Shown here: piece after piece, positions 53,165 through 61,409 of the stretch | How positions within the stretch are numbered: position 1 is the stretch's first letter | Layout of the letters: each line of letters starts with the position of its first letter | Source: Sphingomonas sp. AP4-R1 | GTDB lineage: Bacteria > Pseudomonadota > Alphaproteobacteria > Sphingomonadales > Sphingomonadaceae | Direction of reading: 5' to 3' | Assembly: GCF_013113735.1 (NCBI RefSeq) | Contig: NZ_CP053346.1 | Location: 3,734,001-3,798,000, forward strand | Length of the DNA stretch: 64,000 nucleotides | Program-made: the position numbers and the translations under genes | The notes under the pieces: model-generated | The model's database searches: none | Seen by the model: only the letters and a program-made list of their open reading frames with translations | What the model was told of the DNA's origin: nothing

Positions 53165-54462
53165 CCGCGCGAGCCGCCCCGGCTGTCTCGGCCGATCCGC
53201 GCCGCGCGACGAAGGCGCGTTACGGTGTGCTCGCGCTGATCGCGATCGCGACGATGATCAACTATCTGGACCGGACCTTGCTGAGCGTCGCGGCGCCGCA
53301 GATGGCGAAGGATCTCGCGCTGGCGCCGGCTACGCTTGGCATCGTCTTCTCGGCTTTCTCCTGGAGCTATGCCGCCGCCCAGATTCCGGGCGGGCTGGTG
53401 CTGGACAGGCTGGGGACGCGCGTCACCTATTTCCTGTCGGTCACGATCTGGTCGACGCTCACGGCGCTGCAGGGGGCGGTGACGGGCCTCGGTACTCTGC
53501 TCGCCACGCGGCTTGGCCTCGGCATTGCAGAGGCGCCGTGCTTCCCGGCCAACAGCCGCGTGCTGGTGACCTGGTTCCCCCGCGCCGAGCGGGCACGCGC
53601 CAACAGTGTCTATTCGGTCGGCATGTATTTCGGCATCGCTTTCATGAGCCCACTCCTGTTCTGGATCACGGCCACGTTTGGCTGGCGCGTGCTGTTCGTG
53701 AGCGTGGGGGCGATCGGCGTGCTGTTCGGCTTCGCCTGGTGGCGGCTCTATCGCGAACCGGGCGAGCATCCGACCGTTAACGCCGCCGAGCTGGATCTGA
53801 TCGAGCGGGATGGGGGCATGACGGCACCGCCTGCCAAGGTGGCGTTCAGCTGGGCGAACATCTCTGCGTTGATGGGGCGTCGGCAGATCCTCGGCGCCTC
53901 GATCGGCCAGTTTGCCACCAATTCGACGCTTGTCTTCTTCCTCACCTGGTTTCCCACCTATCTCGCTGTGGAGCGCAAGATGGCGTGGATCAGCGTGGGC
54001 TTCTATGCAGTGCTACCCTTCATCGCCGCATCGGTTGGCGTGCTGATCGGCGGCCAACTTTCGGACTGGCTCGTGCGGCGGACAGGATCTCTCACGATCG
54101 GACGGAAGCTGCCTGTCGTCGCCGGGCTTTTTCTGTCCTCGACGATCGTGTCGGCCATCTTTCTGAAGAGCGATGCCGCCGTGATCTTCGTGATGTCGGT
54201 AGCCTTCTTCGGGCAGGGAATCTCCAATCTCGGCTGGACGCTCATTTCCGAAGTCGCGCCCGTGAACATGATCGGGCTCACCGGCGGTCTCTTCAATCTG
54301 TGCACCAATCTGGCGGGGATCGTGACGCCGATCGTGATCGGAATCGCGGTGCAGCAGACGGGCTCCTTCTTCGGGGGGCTCGTCTATATCGGTGCGATGG
54401 CTGCGCTGGGCGTGCTGTCCTACATCTTTATCGTTGGCCCGATCGAGAGGCTCGAACTGTGA
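53161..54462 (+). CDS. MFS transporter, anion:cation symporter (ACS) type
   Basis: A 433-residue 12-helix permease. Signature segments are MINYLDRTLLSVAAPQMAKD in the first helix-loop, FSAFSWSYAAAQIPGGLVLDRLG, and LATRLGLGIAEAPCFPANSRV. All fit the ACS group that carries organic anions such as galactonate, glucarate, phthalate and other carboxylates. The start is GTG 53161 in overlap GTGA with the previous gene; its stop overlaps the next ATG by one base (TGATG). The likely substrate is an organic acid released by the cluster's enzymes. Confidence 0.9.
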   Translation: MTARAAPAVSADPRRATKARYGVLALIAIATMINYLDRTLLSVAAPQMAKDLALAPATLGIVFSAFSWSYAAAQIPGGLVLDRLGTRVTYFLSVTIWSTLTALQGAVTGLGTLLATRLGLGIAEAPCFPANSRVLVTWFPRAERARANSVYSVGMYFGIAFMSPLLFWITATFGWRVLFVSVGAIGVLFGFAWWRLYREPGEHPTVNAAELDLIERDGGMTAPPAKVAFSWANISALMGRRQILGASIGQFATNSTLVFFLTWFPTYLAVERKMAWISVGFYAVLPFIAASVGVLIGGQLSDWLVRRTGSLTIGRKLPVVAGLFLSSTIVSAIFLKSDAAVIFVMSVAFFGQGISNLGWTLISEVAPVNMIGLTGGLFNLCTNLAGIVTPIVIGIAVQQTGSFFGGLVYIGAMAALGVLSYIFIVGPIERLEL

Positions 54463-55535
54463 TGAGCGAAACCGGGAACTCGGCTGTGGGAATATGCGCG
54501 CGTGGCCTTGCAGCGGCGCTGGCCTTGTCGCTGCTCACGCCAGCATTTGCCGAGCCACCGCCTGTTCTGGGGCAGGACAAGGACGAGACCGGAAAACCTC
54601 TGCCGTTCGGGCGCCCGGCATATCGGCCTCCCTCCACCCCTCTCGGCACCGGCCCGTTCAGGGCCGTGATGACCGAGGATCCGGGGCTGCCGGATCACAC
54701 GCTTTATTATCCGAAGGATCTGGCAAAGGCTGGTAAGTTGCCGATCGTCACATGGGGCAACGGCGCCTGCATCAACGCCGGCAATCGCTTCCGTATCTTT
54801 CTCACGGAAATGGCGAGCCACGGATATCTGATCATCTCGGGTGGCCCGATCGCAGCGGCGAAATATGAAGTGGGGCCTCAGGAGAATCCGCCAGTGCCGG
54901 CTCCCGGATCGCCGCCGGCCCCGCCGCCATCGCCCCCGCTGCCCGCAGATCCGAAGCCAGGCGACGCAATAGGGCGCAACACGGTGCCGCAGCTGATCGC
55001 CGCGATCGATTGGGCAGTGGCTGAGAACGAGCGGCCCGGGTCGAAATTATATCATCGGCTGGATGTGCAGGCGATCGGCGTCGCGGGCCAATCCTGCGGT
55101 GGCTCCCTGGCCGCACAGGTGTCAGCCGATCCCCGGATCAAGGCGACCATCCTCTTTTCGGGGACTCCACGCCTTGGCCCCACCGCGCCTGCTCCGGGTC
55201 GACTGCCCGCACCCGACCCGAAAGCGGTGCTGGATGCCATTCACGCGCCCACGCTGATCCTGGCAGGCGATGCGGAGCATGACATCGCCCATGCCCCAAG
55301 TTTGGAGGCGGCCGCCTATCTGAAGCGCGTGCCGGTCTTCGCAGCATGGCAGAGCGGTCTTACGCACATCGGCACTTACGGTGCGGCCCATGGCGGGCAG
55401 CTCGCCCGGTTGGGCTGGCAGTGGTTCGATTGGCGCTTGAAGGGGGATGGAAGAGCCGCCGCCGTGTTCCGTGGGCAAAATTGCGTGCTCTGCGTTGAGA
55501 GCGGCTGGCACATAACCAAAGGTAGGATTGACTGA
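54462..55535 (+). CDS. Secreted alpha/beta hydrolase with proline-rich insertion
   Basis: A 357-residue protein with a signal peptide (GLAAALALSLLTPAFA). The alpha/beta hydrolase fold shows KLPIVTWGNGACINAG, the nucleophile elbow GVAGQSCGGSLAAQ, an Asp in LILAGDAEHDIAHA, and a His in SGLTHIGTYG. It resembles dienelactone-hydrolase, cutinase or chlorophyllase-type periplasmic esterases. A ~25-residue insert made largely of Pro, Ala and Ser (residues ~142-168) interrupts the fold. It overlaps the MFS stop by one base. It probably hydrolyses an ester in the cluster's substrate. Confidence 0.8.
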   Translation: MSETGNSAVGICARGLAAALALSLLTPAFAEPPPVLGQDKDETGKPLPFGRPAYRPPSTPLGTGPFRAVMTEDPGLPDHTLYYPKDLAKAGKLPIVTWGNGACINAGNRFRIFLTEMASHGYLIISGGPIAAAKYEVGPQENPPVPAPGSPPAPPPSPPLPADPKPGDAIGRNTVPQLIAAIDWAVAENERPGSKLYHRLDVQAIGVAGQSCGGSLAAQVSADPRIKATILFSGTPRLGPTAPAPGRLPAPDPKAVLDAIHAPTLILAGDAEHDIAHAPSLEAAAYLKRVPVFAAWQSGLTHIGTYGAAHGGQLARLGWQWFDWRLKGDGRAAAVFRGQNCVLCVESGWHITKGRID

Positions 55536-55832
55536 AGCGCTGGCTGGCATTCGCGAAGACGTCGTGCCGCTCAAGATTATCGGAATGTTTTCGGCTACGG
55601 AGTACGCCGCGACGATGTCTTTTCTCATACCGGGGCGGGCCACGCCATCATCGATGTGAATTCGGCTTGGACTGTGCCGAACGTATGCTCGCATCTCAGC
55701 TAATAGCGGTAACCGCCCCCTGACCGTGTTCGCAATGCGCCGTCAAACCTGCGGCCGGATAGACATTAACTAACGTCCGGTTTCGGGAAATGGTCGAGAG
55801 GCGTTGAGAGTCTGCTTCTGGGTCTTTTCGGG

Positions 55833-56645
55833 TCAATGCCGTCCAAGATGCCGCTCCGACATGTAGCGGCCGGGGGACGTTCCCAGCACCTTCCGAAACA
55901 TGGTCACAAAACTCGGCACGCTCTCGTAGCCGAGTGAAGCGGCGACCCGCTGAATGGAAGCACCTTCAGCCAGCGCCTGCACGGCCAGCATAACCGCAAA
56001 TTGCTGTCGCCATCGCCCGAAGCTGAGCCCGGTCTCGCGCGCGATCAGGCGCACCATGGTTCGACTGCTCATGCCGATGCGCCGGGCCCACTCCTCCAGT
56101 GAGCCCCGATCAGCCGGCGAGGCCGTCATCAGTTCGGCCATTCGGCGCAGCCGCGGATCGGCAGGCATCGGCAGATGCAGATCCTCGATCTTAGCTGCAG
56201 AAAGCTCATCGAGCAGAACTGCGACGAGGTTCGAAGTGCGATCGTCCGGTTCATAGAACGCGGGCAGCTCCGCCAGGCGCGCGATGACCTCGCAAAGAAG
56301 AGGGGTAACCGACACGGCGCAACAGGTGGAAGGCAGGCCTCTGCCGACTGTCGGATCAATGAAGGAGTTCAGTCCGTCGAGTATCCCGACGGCCCGGATC
56401 GCGTGTCGCGCTTCTCCGGGTATCCAGATGGCGCTGCGTGGCGGGACGATCCACAGCCCATTCTCCACTTCGCAGGAAAGCGCGCCGCGTCGCACCACAA
56501 TGATCTGCCCCTTGGCATGGCTGTGTGGCTGTAGCTCGATCTGGCCGAAGTCGTTCGAGATGAAGCCATAGGTGACCACAGGGCGAGGCACCTCGTCTGG
56601 ATCGATCCACTCCGTCTCATGCGACACGTCGGTCAGCATCGGCAC
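55833..56645 (-). CDS. AraC family transcriptional regulator with cupin sensing domain
   Basis: A 270-residue regulator. The cupin domain (HSHAKGQIIVVRRGALSCEV, WIVPPRSAIWIPGEARHAIR) precedes an AraC HTH (ARRIGMSSRTMVRLIARETG, VAASLGYESVPSFVTMFRKVL). GTG 56645 has GAGGAAG upstream; ATG 56639 is an alternative. It is divergent from the methyltransferase/SIP pair and is the likely regulator of that pair. The preceding 297 bases (55536-55832) contain no gene; they hold a CCGGTTTCGGGAA repeat copy at 55777. Confidence 0.88.
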   Translation of the reverse strand: MPMLTDVSHETEWIDPDEVPRPVVTYGFISNDFGQIELQPHSHAKGQIIVVRRGALSCEVENGLWIVPPRSAIWIPGEARHAIRAVGILDGLNSFIDPTVGRGLPSTCCAVSVTPLLCEVIARLAELPAFYEPDDRTSNLVAVLLDELSAAKIEDLHLPMPADPRLRRMAELMTASPADRGSLEEWARRIGMSSRTMVRLIARETGLSFGRWRQQFAVMLAVQALAEGASIQRVAASLGYESVPSFVTMFRKVLGTSPGRYMSERHLGRH

Positions 56646-56764
56646 AGCGGGCTTCCTCTCTAATGCCAGAGTTTGGCGAGAATGAATAACATGATGTCCA
56701 TCCTTCGGAATGACGCCATGGCTGCCGCCGACTATCCGATTGGGATCGACCGGTCGAGGCTCTG

Positions 56765-57487
56765 ATGGCCTCAGCGATAGGGAGACGAATCTTGAACAGT
56801 TTGCACAGTGATCGCGTAGCCGCGCTTCTCGAAAAACTGCACCGCGATGCAGATGCTGCAGACCACGAGCATATCACAGCCATGATGGAGCGGATTGATG
56901 CGCCGGGTGTCACCGTGGAAGCGGTTGCAGGTGATCTCATAGCGGAAGAGCGGAGAGATTATCGGGCGATCTATCGGGGCTATGCCAACAATTTTCTCGC
57001 CGTGTCGCCGGATTATGGTCGCTTCCTCTATATGACCACACGCGCGTGTCGCGCCAGGAGCATCGTGGAATTCGGCACGTCGATGGGCGTTTCGGCGATC
57101 TACCTTGCGGCGGCTTTGCGGGACAATGGCGGCGGCCTGTTGATTGGCACAGAAATCGAATCCGCCAAAGCCGACCGCGCTCGTGCCAACCTGGTCGAGG
57201 CTGGTCTTGCCGACTTGGTGGAGATCCGCGAAGGCGATGCCTTGGAGACGTTGAAGGATGTCGAAGGGGAGGTGGATATGCTCCATCTCGACGGTGCCTT
57301 TTCACTCTATCTAGCGGTCTTCCGCCTGCTTGAGCCCCGTCTTCGGCCCGGCACGGTGATCCTTGGCGAAAACGCGTTCGAGCCCGAATATCTCGACTAT
57401 GTCCGGTCCCCGGCGAACGGCTATCTGTCGCAATCGCTCCCGTTCGAGGAGGGACGCGGCAACGAACTGACCGTGAGGACCGCCTGA
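56765..57487 (+). CDS. Class I SAM-dependent O-methyltransferase
   Basis: A 240-residue protein of the O-methyltransferase (COMT-like) group. The SAM-binding motif I is IVEFGTSMGVSAIYLAAAL, motif II is LIGTEIESAKADRA, and DMLHLDGAFSLYLAVFRLLE matches the metal/substrate-side motif. The sequence FSLYLA replaces the usual Asp-His-Tyr metal motif, so it may be divergent. ATG 56765 is chosen by family length. Its stop overlaps the next ATG by one base (TGATG). The substrate is unknown, possibly a phenolic or catecholic compound. Confidence 0.8.
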   Translation: MASAIGRRILNSLHSDRVAALLEKLHRDADAADHEHITAMMERIDAPGVTVEAVAGDLIAEERRDYRAIYRGYANNFLAVSPDYGRFLYMTTRACRARSIVEFGTSMGVSAIYLAAALRDNGGGLLIGTEIESAKADRARANLVEAGLADLVEIREGDALETLKDVEGEVDMLHLDGAFSLYLAVFRLLEPRLRPGTVILGENAFEPEYLDYVRSPANGYLSQSLPFEEGRGNELTVRTA

Positions 57488-58233
57488 TGCTCGACGCAGG
57501 GTCGCCCGAACGCCCGACCACGAAGGCTTCCGGCCGGTTGAGCCAGGTTTTGATGCGGCTGTTGATGCGGCGCGCGACGATCGCCGCCGCTGAGCCTCTG
57601 CCCGGCCGGTTTCATCTGATCACTCTCGAAGGGGAGGGGCTTCGGGACATTGCGTGGACCCCTGGCCAGAAGGTGCAGGTGGCGATGGGCTCGGCATTCG
57701 TCGCCCGGACCTACACGCCAATGACATGGAACGCAGACGCCGGACGGACCTGCATTCTCGGCTACGCTCATGGTTCGGGGCCTGGCAGCGACTGGATCCG
57801 CACTGTTCGGCCGGGAGATGAATGCGATCTGTTCAGTCCTCGCAAATCTCTTGATATCAGCCTGATCACCGCCCCGCTCATGGTCTTCGGCGACGAAACC
57901 TCACTCGCGTTGGCTTACGCGCTGGCTCAGCCGGATCCCGATCGCGCGGTCACCTGCCACTTCGAGGTCGCCGACGCGCGGGCGACCCAAGAGGTCCTCC
58001 AGCAACTCGGGCTCGTCAGCGCATACCTGTATCCGCGGGCTCATGACGATCGTCATCTGGCGGAATTGGAAGCAGCCATCTCCCGCCAGTTAGCCGGTGA
58101 TCCCGTGTTCGTGCTCACCGGTCGGGCCGCGGCGGTGCAGCGCCTTCACCGGCATCTGAGGCTGGCCGGGGTCGCAGCGGCCAGGATACACACCAAGGCC
58201 TATTGGGCACCTGGAAAGACCGGAATGGACTGA
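57487..58233 (+). CDS. SIP-like flavin-dependent ferric reductase (siderophore-interacting protein family)
   Basis: A 248-residue protein of the siderophore-interacting / NAD(P)H:flavin oxidoreductase-like family. FAD contacts are seen in GQKVQVAMGSAFVARTYTP, and GYAHGSGPGSDWIRTVRPGD, LMVFGDETSLALAYAL and the C-terminal AAARIHTKAYWAPGKTGMD match the SIP family. Members reduce ferric siderophores in the cytoplasm. It is translationally coupled with the methyltransferase. No TonB receptor or siderophore synthase is adjacent, so the iron substrate, if any, is unknown. Confidence 0.85.
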   Translation: MLDAGSPERPTTKASGRLSQVLMRLLMRRATIAAAEPLPGRFHLITLEGEGLRDIAWTPGQKVQVAMGSAFVARTYTPMTWNADAGRTCILGYAHGSGPGSDWIRTVRPGDECDLFSPRKSLDISLITAPLMVFGDETSLALAYALAQPDPDRAVTCHFEVADARATQEVLQQLGLVSAYLYPRAHDDRHLAELEAAISRQLAGDPVFVLTGRAAAVQRLHRHLRLAGVAAARIHTKAYWAPGKTGMD

Positions 58234-58574
58234 TCTATGGCGCACTTGCCAATACGGCAGAGGCCGAGGAGCGGGCGTCAAGAATCGCTGTTGGCGCCAA
58301 CACTCGCTGAAGCCTCGCGATATCACGCACGATCGCGCGCGTCCGAGCGGAAGCTATGGTCTGCGTGAGGGCTGGCACGGTAGCCCCGCCCTGATCAGCG
58401 ACAGCTTCCTGGGAGCGGGCAGGGCGCACTATAAATCTGGAAATCTGGGAATGGATTTTGGCGCCGTCCCAAGCGTCGACGTCGCCAGCCTTCAGGCTGG
58501 CGTTGTTGATGAGGTTCGCGCTGAATCGACGCCCGCCCGCTTTGGGCGCTACCCGCACGCCGTCACCGCCGGCC
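58234..58574 (+). other. Gap without a recognisable gene, containing a strong hairpin
   Basis: These 341 bases separate two convergent genes. At 58483-58502 an 8-bp stem CGCCAGCC / GGCTGGCG closes a TTCA loop; no T-run follows, so terminator function is uncertain. A minus frame at 58235-58558 has no ribosome-binding site or known family. Confidence 0.5.
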
Positions 58575-59489
58575 TCAACCGAAGCGCACTCCGGTCAAAT
58601 TCTCAGAGACATTCCAGAGCCTCGTTGCGACCGCGACGTCGAGCGCCTGTGGCGGTATCCGTGCCACGGCGGGCGGGCCGCGCGTCTCGCCGAGGTTCCT
58701 CGGGCCGTAATATCCGCCAGGCACAGCCTCCGGGGAGGTCGCCGCGAAAAGGGTCGGCAGGGCGCCCTGCGCCACCGGCTGGAAAAGGAACCACAGCAGC
58801 GATCGGGCCAGCCCCACCGCGCTCCAGCGACCCGGAGCATTGTGCAACAGATCGGTCCGGGCGACCCCCGGATGCGCGCCGATGCTGGTCAAACCCCATC
58901 GGCTGCTATCGCTGCGCCGTTGCAACTCCAGACTGAACATCAGACACAGGAGCTTGGACTGGCTGTAGCTCACCATGGGCCGATAGCTCGCGCTAGCATT
59001 AAGGTCGTCGAAGTCGATCGCGCCGTTTCGGGCCGCGACGCTCGACAGCGTGACCACCCGGGATCCTGCGGTACTACGGAGAAGCGGGAGCAGCCGGCCG
59101 GTCAGTGCAAAATGGCCAAGATAGTTGGTGCCGAGCTGCAATTCGAACCCATCGTCGGTCTGCTGCCGCTGTGGCGGCACCATGACGCCGGCATTGTTGA
59201 TGAGCAGATCGAGCCGGTCATATCGCTCGACGAACCGGTCGGCGAAGGCAGCCACCGAGGCGAGACTGGACAGATCGAGCCGTTCGAACCGGATCTTCGC
59301 GCCCGGCACCGCCATATTTATCCGCGCAATCGCATCGGCCCCCTTGGCGGAATTGCGCCCCGCAACGATCACCTCCGCCCCCGCGCGTGTCAGCGCCAAG
59401 GCGTCTTCATAGCCCAAGCCGCCGGTGCCGGTGATGACGGCGACGCGACCCGCCTGCGGTGGAATATCGGATGCCGTCCAATTCGCCAC
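58575..59489 (-). CDS. SDR family oxidoreductase (retinol-dehydrogenase-like)
   Basis: A 304-residue short-chain dehydrogenase of the longer retinol-dehydrogenase/WWOX-like type. The cofactor loop is VAVITGTGGLGYEDALALTR (a TGxxGLG variant), followed by EVIVAGRN, the NNAG motif LLINNAGVMVPP, and the active-site YSQSK with upstream Ser (TLSSVAAR). The start is GTG 59489 with AAGGCGG upstream. It is divergent from a TetR gene, with a large palindrome between them, so TetR probably controls it. Confidence 0.9.
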   Translation of the reverse strand: MANWTASDIPPQAGRVAVITGTGGLGYEDALALTRAGAEVIVAGRNSAKGADAIARINMAVPGAKIRFERLDLSSLASVAAFADRFVERYDRLDLLINNAGVMVPPQRQQTDDGFELQLGTNYLGHFALTGRLLPLLRSTAGSRVVTLSSVAARNGAIDFDDLNASASYRPMVSYSQSKLLCLMFSLELQRRSDSSRWGLTSIGAHPGVARTDLLHNAPGRWSAVGLARSLLWFLFQPVAQGALPTLFAATSPEAVPGGYYGPRNLGETRGPPAVARIPPQALDVAVATRLWNVSENLTGVRFG

Positions 59490-59509
59490 GATCCGCCTTT
59501 CAAGAAATC

Positions 59510-59548
59510 TGCACTCGGTGTAAGATATTCATATTTACACTGAGTGCA
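59510..59548. promoter_or_regulatory. TetR-type operator palindrome
   Basis: Two 14-base arms, TGCACTCGGTGTAA (59510-59523) and TTACACTGAGTGCA (59535-59548), are inverted repeats with a single mismatch, separated by 11 AT-rich bases. The palindrome sits between the divergent SDR and TetR starts. It is a typical position and size for a TetR dimer-pair operator, controlling both genes. Confidence 0.8.
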
Positions 59549-59561
59549 AGTTTAAAGGCGA

Positions 59562-60161
59562 ATGACGAAAAGCAGCACCATCGCAGCATCGGAGGGCGTG
59601 CGGGCGCGCAAGCGTCGCGAGACGCGCGCGCGGATCACTGAGGCAGGCATCTGTCTGTTCCTGCAAAAGGGCTATGACGCGACCACGCTTGACGACATAG
59701 CGACGCAAGCCGGCATTTCCCGGCGCAATTTCTTTCATTATTTCAAATCGAAGGACGAGATCCTCCTCTCGCTCCAGAGTGGAATGGGCGATATGATCGT
59801 CGACGCGCTCGGCGATCAGTCTTCCGCGCAACGCCCACTTGAGGCGGTGCGAAACGCGGTGATCAAGGTCTGTGCGACCATCCCCGCCGACGAGATGATC
59901 GCGATCGACGAATTGATGCGAACCAATCCGGTCGTGCAGGCGCGCAAACGGGCGAGCATGATCGAGCACGAAGCGACGCTCTATGCGGCGCTGCGCGAGA
60001 AATGGCCGACGCCCGATCAGGCAATCCGGTTGCGGATGGTGGCGATGATGGCGCTTGGGGCGATCCGCCTCGCCACCGACGCGCTTCATCGCGAAGGCGG
60101 CAAGCGTCCGTTTACCGACCTGCTTGCAGAGAATTTTTCCGCCCTGCTCGACGAGGTCTGA
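59562..60161 (+). CDS. TetR/AcrR family transcriptional regulator
   Basis: A 199-residue repressor. The N-terminal HTH reads RRETRARITEAGICLFLQKG, DATTLDDIATQAGISRRNFF and HYFKSKDEILLSL, a canonical TetR domain. The C-terminal ligand-binding domain has no predictable ligand. ATG 59562 starts 13 bases after the palindrome. It is inferred to repress itself and the divergent SDR. The gene is complete. Confidence 0.92.
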   Translation: MTKSSTIAASEGVRARKRRETRARITEAGICLFLQKGYDATTLDDIATQAGISRRNFFHYFKSKDEILLSLQSGMGDMIVDALGDQSSAQRPLEAVRNAVIKVCATIPADEMIAIDELMRTNPVVQARKRASMIEHEATLYAALREKWPTPDQAIRLRMVAMMALGAIRLATDALHREGGKRPFTDLLAENFSALLDEV

Positions 60162-60327
60162 CCGATTGCCGGAAAGACTTTCCGAAGCCCGATGCCGAGA
60201 TCACATCCGTTTCGCATCGCCCACGCCGGCAATTGCCTGGACTGGAAAATGATCTTTCGTCGGGCACGGCGCGGCAAACGATCGCTAAGCGTCCACACAT
60301 GGATCGTTGTTGCCGCGGCCAAGCCCG

Positions 60328-60959
60328 TCAGGGCTTCACGAACCGGAGGGCGAAGCGGTCTGTGTTGCCCTTGATAGAAGGATCGAACACCTTGAGCGAG
60401 TGCGCGTCGGCATCGTTCGCAAGGATCGCCGTTTCGGCGTCGAGGACAAAGCCGGCTGCCTCTACCTCCTCGCGAACGGCGGCAGGGTCGATCCGATGAA
60501 GTGATTGTGTGTCGTTCGTTCCCGCTCCATCCGTCGCAGCGTGGTCAACGATGATATAAGTGCCCCGGACTTGAGCCTCTCGAAGACGGCGCGATTGAAA
60601 GCGGCCGCTGTCGCACCCTTCGCCTGGATCAGCTTGGTGTGCAGGTCGTGATAGAAGAGGTGTAGCCACAGGATGTCGGCGGACTGCGTCACGTCGGGCA
60701 TCGCGACAAGGTCCGCCGAAACGGCCTCGACATTCTCGCGGCCCGGCTCTTTCGACAGCGCCTGCATTTTCCCGAACGGATCGCTTTCGAAGTGGGCAAC
60801 TTCGGCCGGCACGAAGCTGTAAACGCGCCCATCTGGCCCGATGATGTCCGAAAAGCGGCGGGTCCAGTCGCCGCCGCCCGGATAGACGTCGATAACTGTC
60901 GAGCCCGTTCCGACGCGTGCGAAGCGGATCAACTCTGCGATCTTGGATTGGTCGTCCAT
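60328..60959 (-). pseudogene. Class I SAM-dependent methyltransferase, frameshifted
   Basis: ATG 60959 has an excellent ribosome-binding site (AAGGAGGGTCC). The first frame reads MDDQSKIAELIRFARVGTG, STVIDVYPGGGDWTRRFSD (motif I), LWLHLFYHDLH, then AVFERLKSGALISS. The natural continuation, GTYIIVDHAATDGAGTNDTQ through VFDPSIKGNTDRFALRFVKP, lies one frame over. Adding one G to the GGGG run at 60563-60566 (minus strand) restores a 210-residue protein. The break could be real or a sequencing error. It is the last gene of the SDR-SDR-NTF2 operon. Confidence 0.8.
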
Positions 60960-60969
60960 TGGACCCTCC

Positions 60970-61380
60970 TTACGATTGGATGTCTGCCCGCGAGGCGCGC
61001 GCCAACGCCTGCGTGTCGATATATTCCTGAATGCGTGCCACTTTGCCGTTCCGCACAGTGATGTCGAACACCTACTCATCCTCGAACGATCTGCCCGTGG
61101 CCTTGATCTTCCCCGTCGCGACACCGACGACGATCACGCGCTCGCCCTGCGCGATGAATTCCGGCGGCTTCGGATAGGTCGTCTCGACTTCCTGGGACGC
61201 CTTGCGAAGCGCTTCCGCCACGCCCACATGCCCGCGATGCGTGCCTGCCAGCGGCCAACCGTCGCCGGGTATGATCCACTCGATGTCCTCGGCCACCAGC
61301 GCCATCAGGCTATCCTCGTCGCCGCGACCGATCGCGGCGAAGAAGTCCTTCACGATCGGAATGGCGTGCTCGGTGCTCAT
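60970..61380 (-). pseudogene. NTF2-like/SnoaL-like protein with in-frame amber codon
   Basis: ATG 61380 begins a SnoaL/ketosteroid-isomerase-like fold (AIPIVKDFFAAIGRGDEDSL, DIEWIIPGDGWPLAGTHRG). The frame stops at TAG (61074-61072) after TGRSFEDE. Without a frame change, the same frame continues VFDITVRNGKVARIQEYIDT and ends at 60970. The interrupted position is normally Trp (TGG) in this family (E-W-x-x-F), so TGG to TAG is the simplest explanation. It lies 11 bases before the methyltransferase start. Confidence 0.8.
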
Positions 61381-61409
61381 GAGTCTCTCCGATCCTGCAT
61401 GATGTTGGG

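Noticed and set aside
60563..60566. Programmed frameshift in the methyltransferase
   Set aside because: Only a run of four G without a typical slippery heptamer or downstream structure; mutation or sequencing error is simpler.
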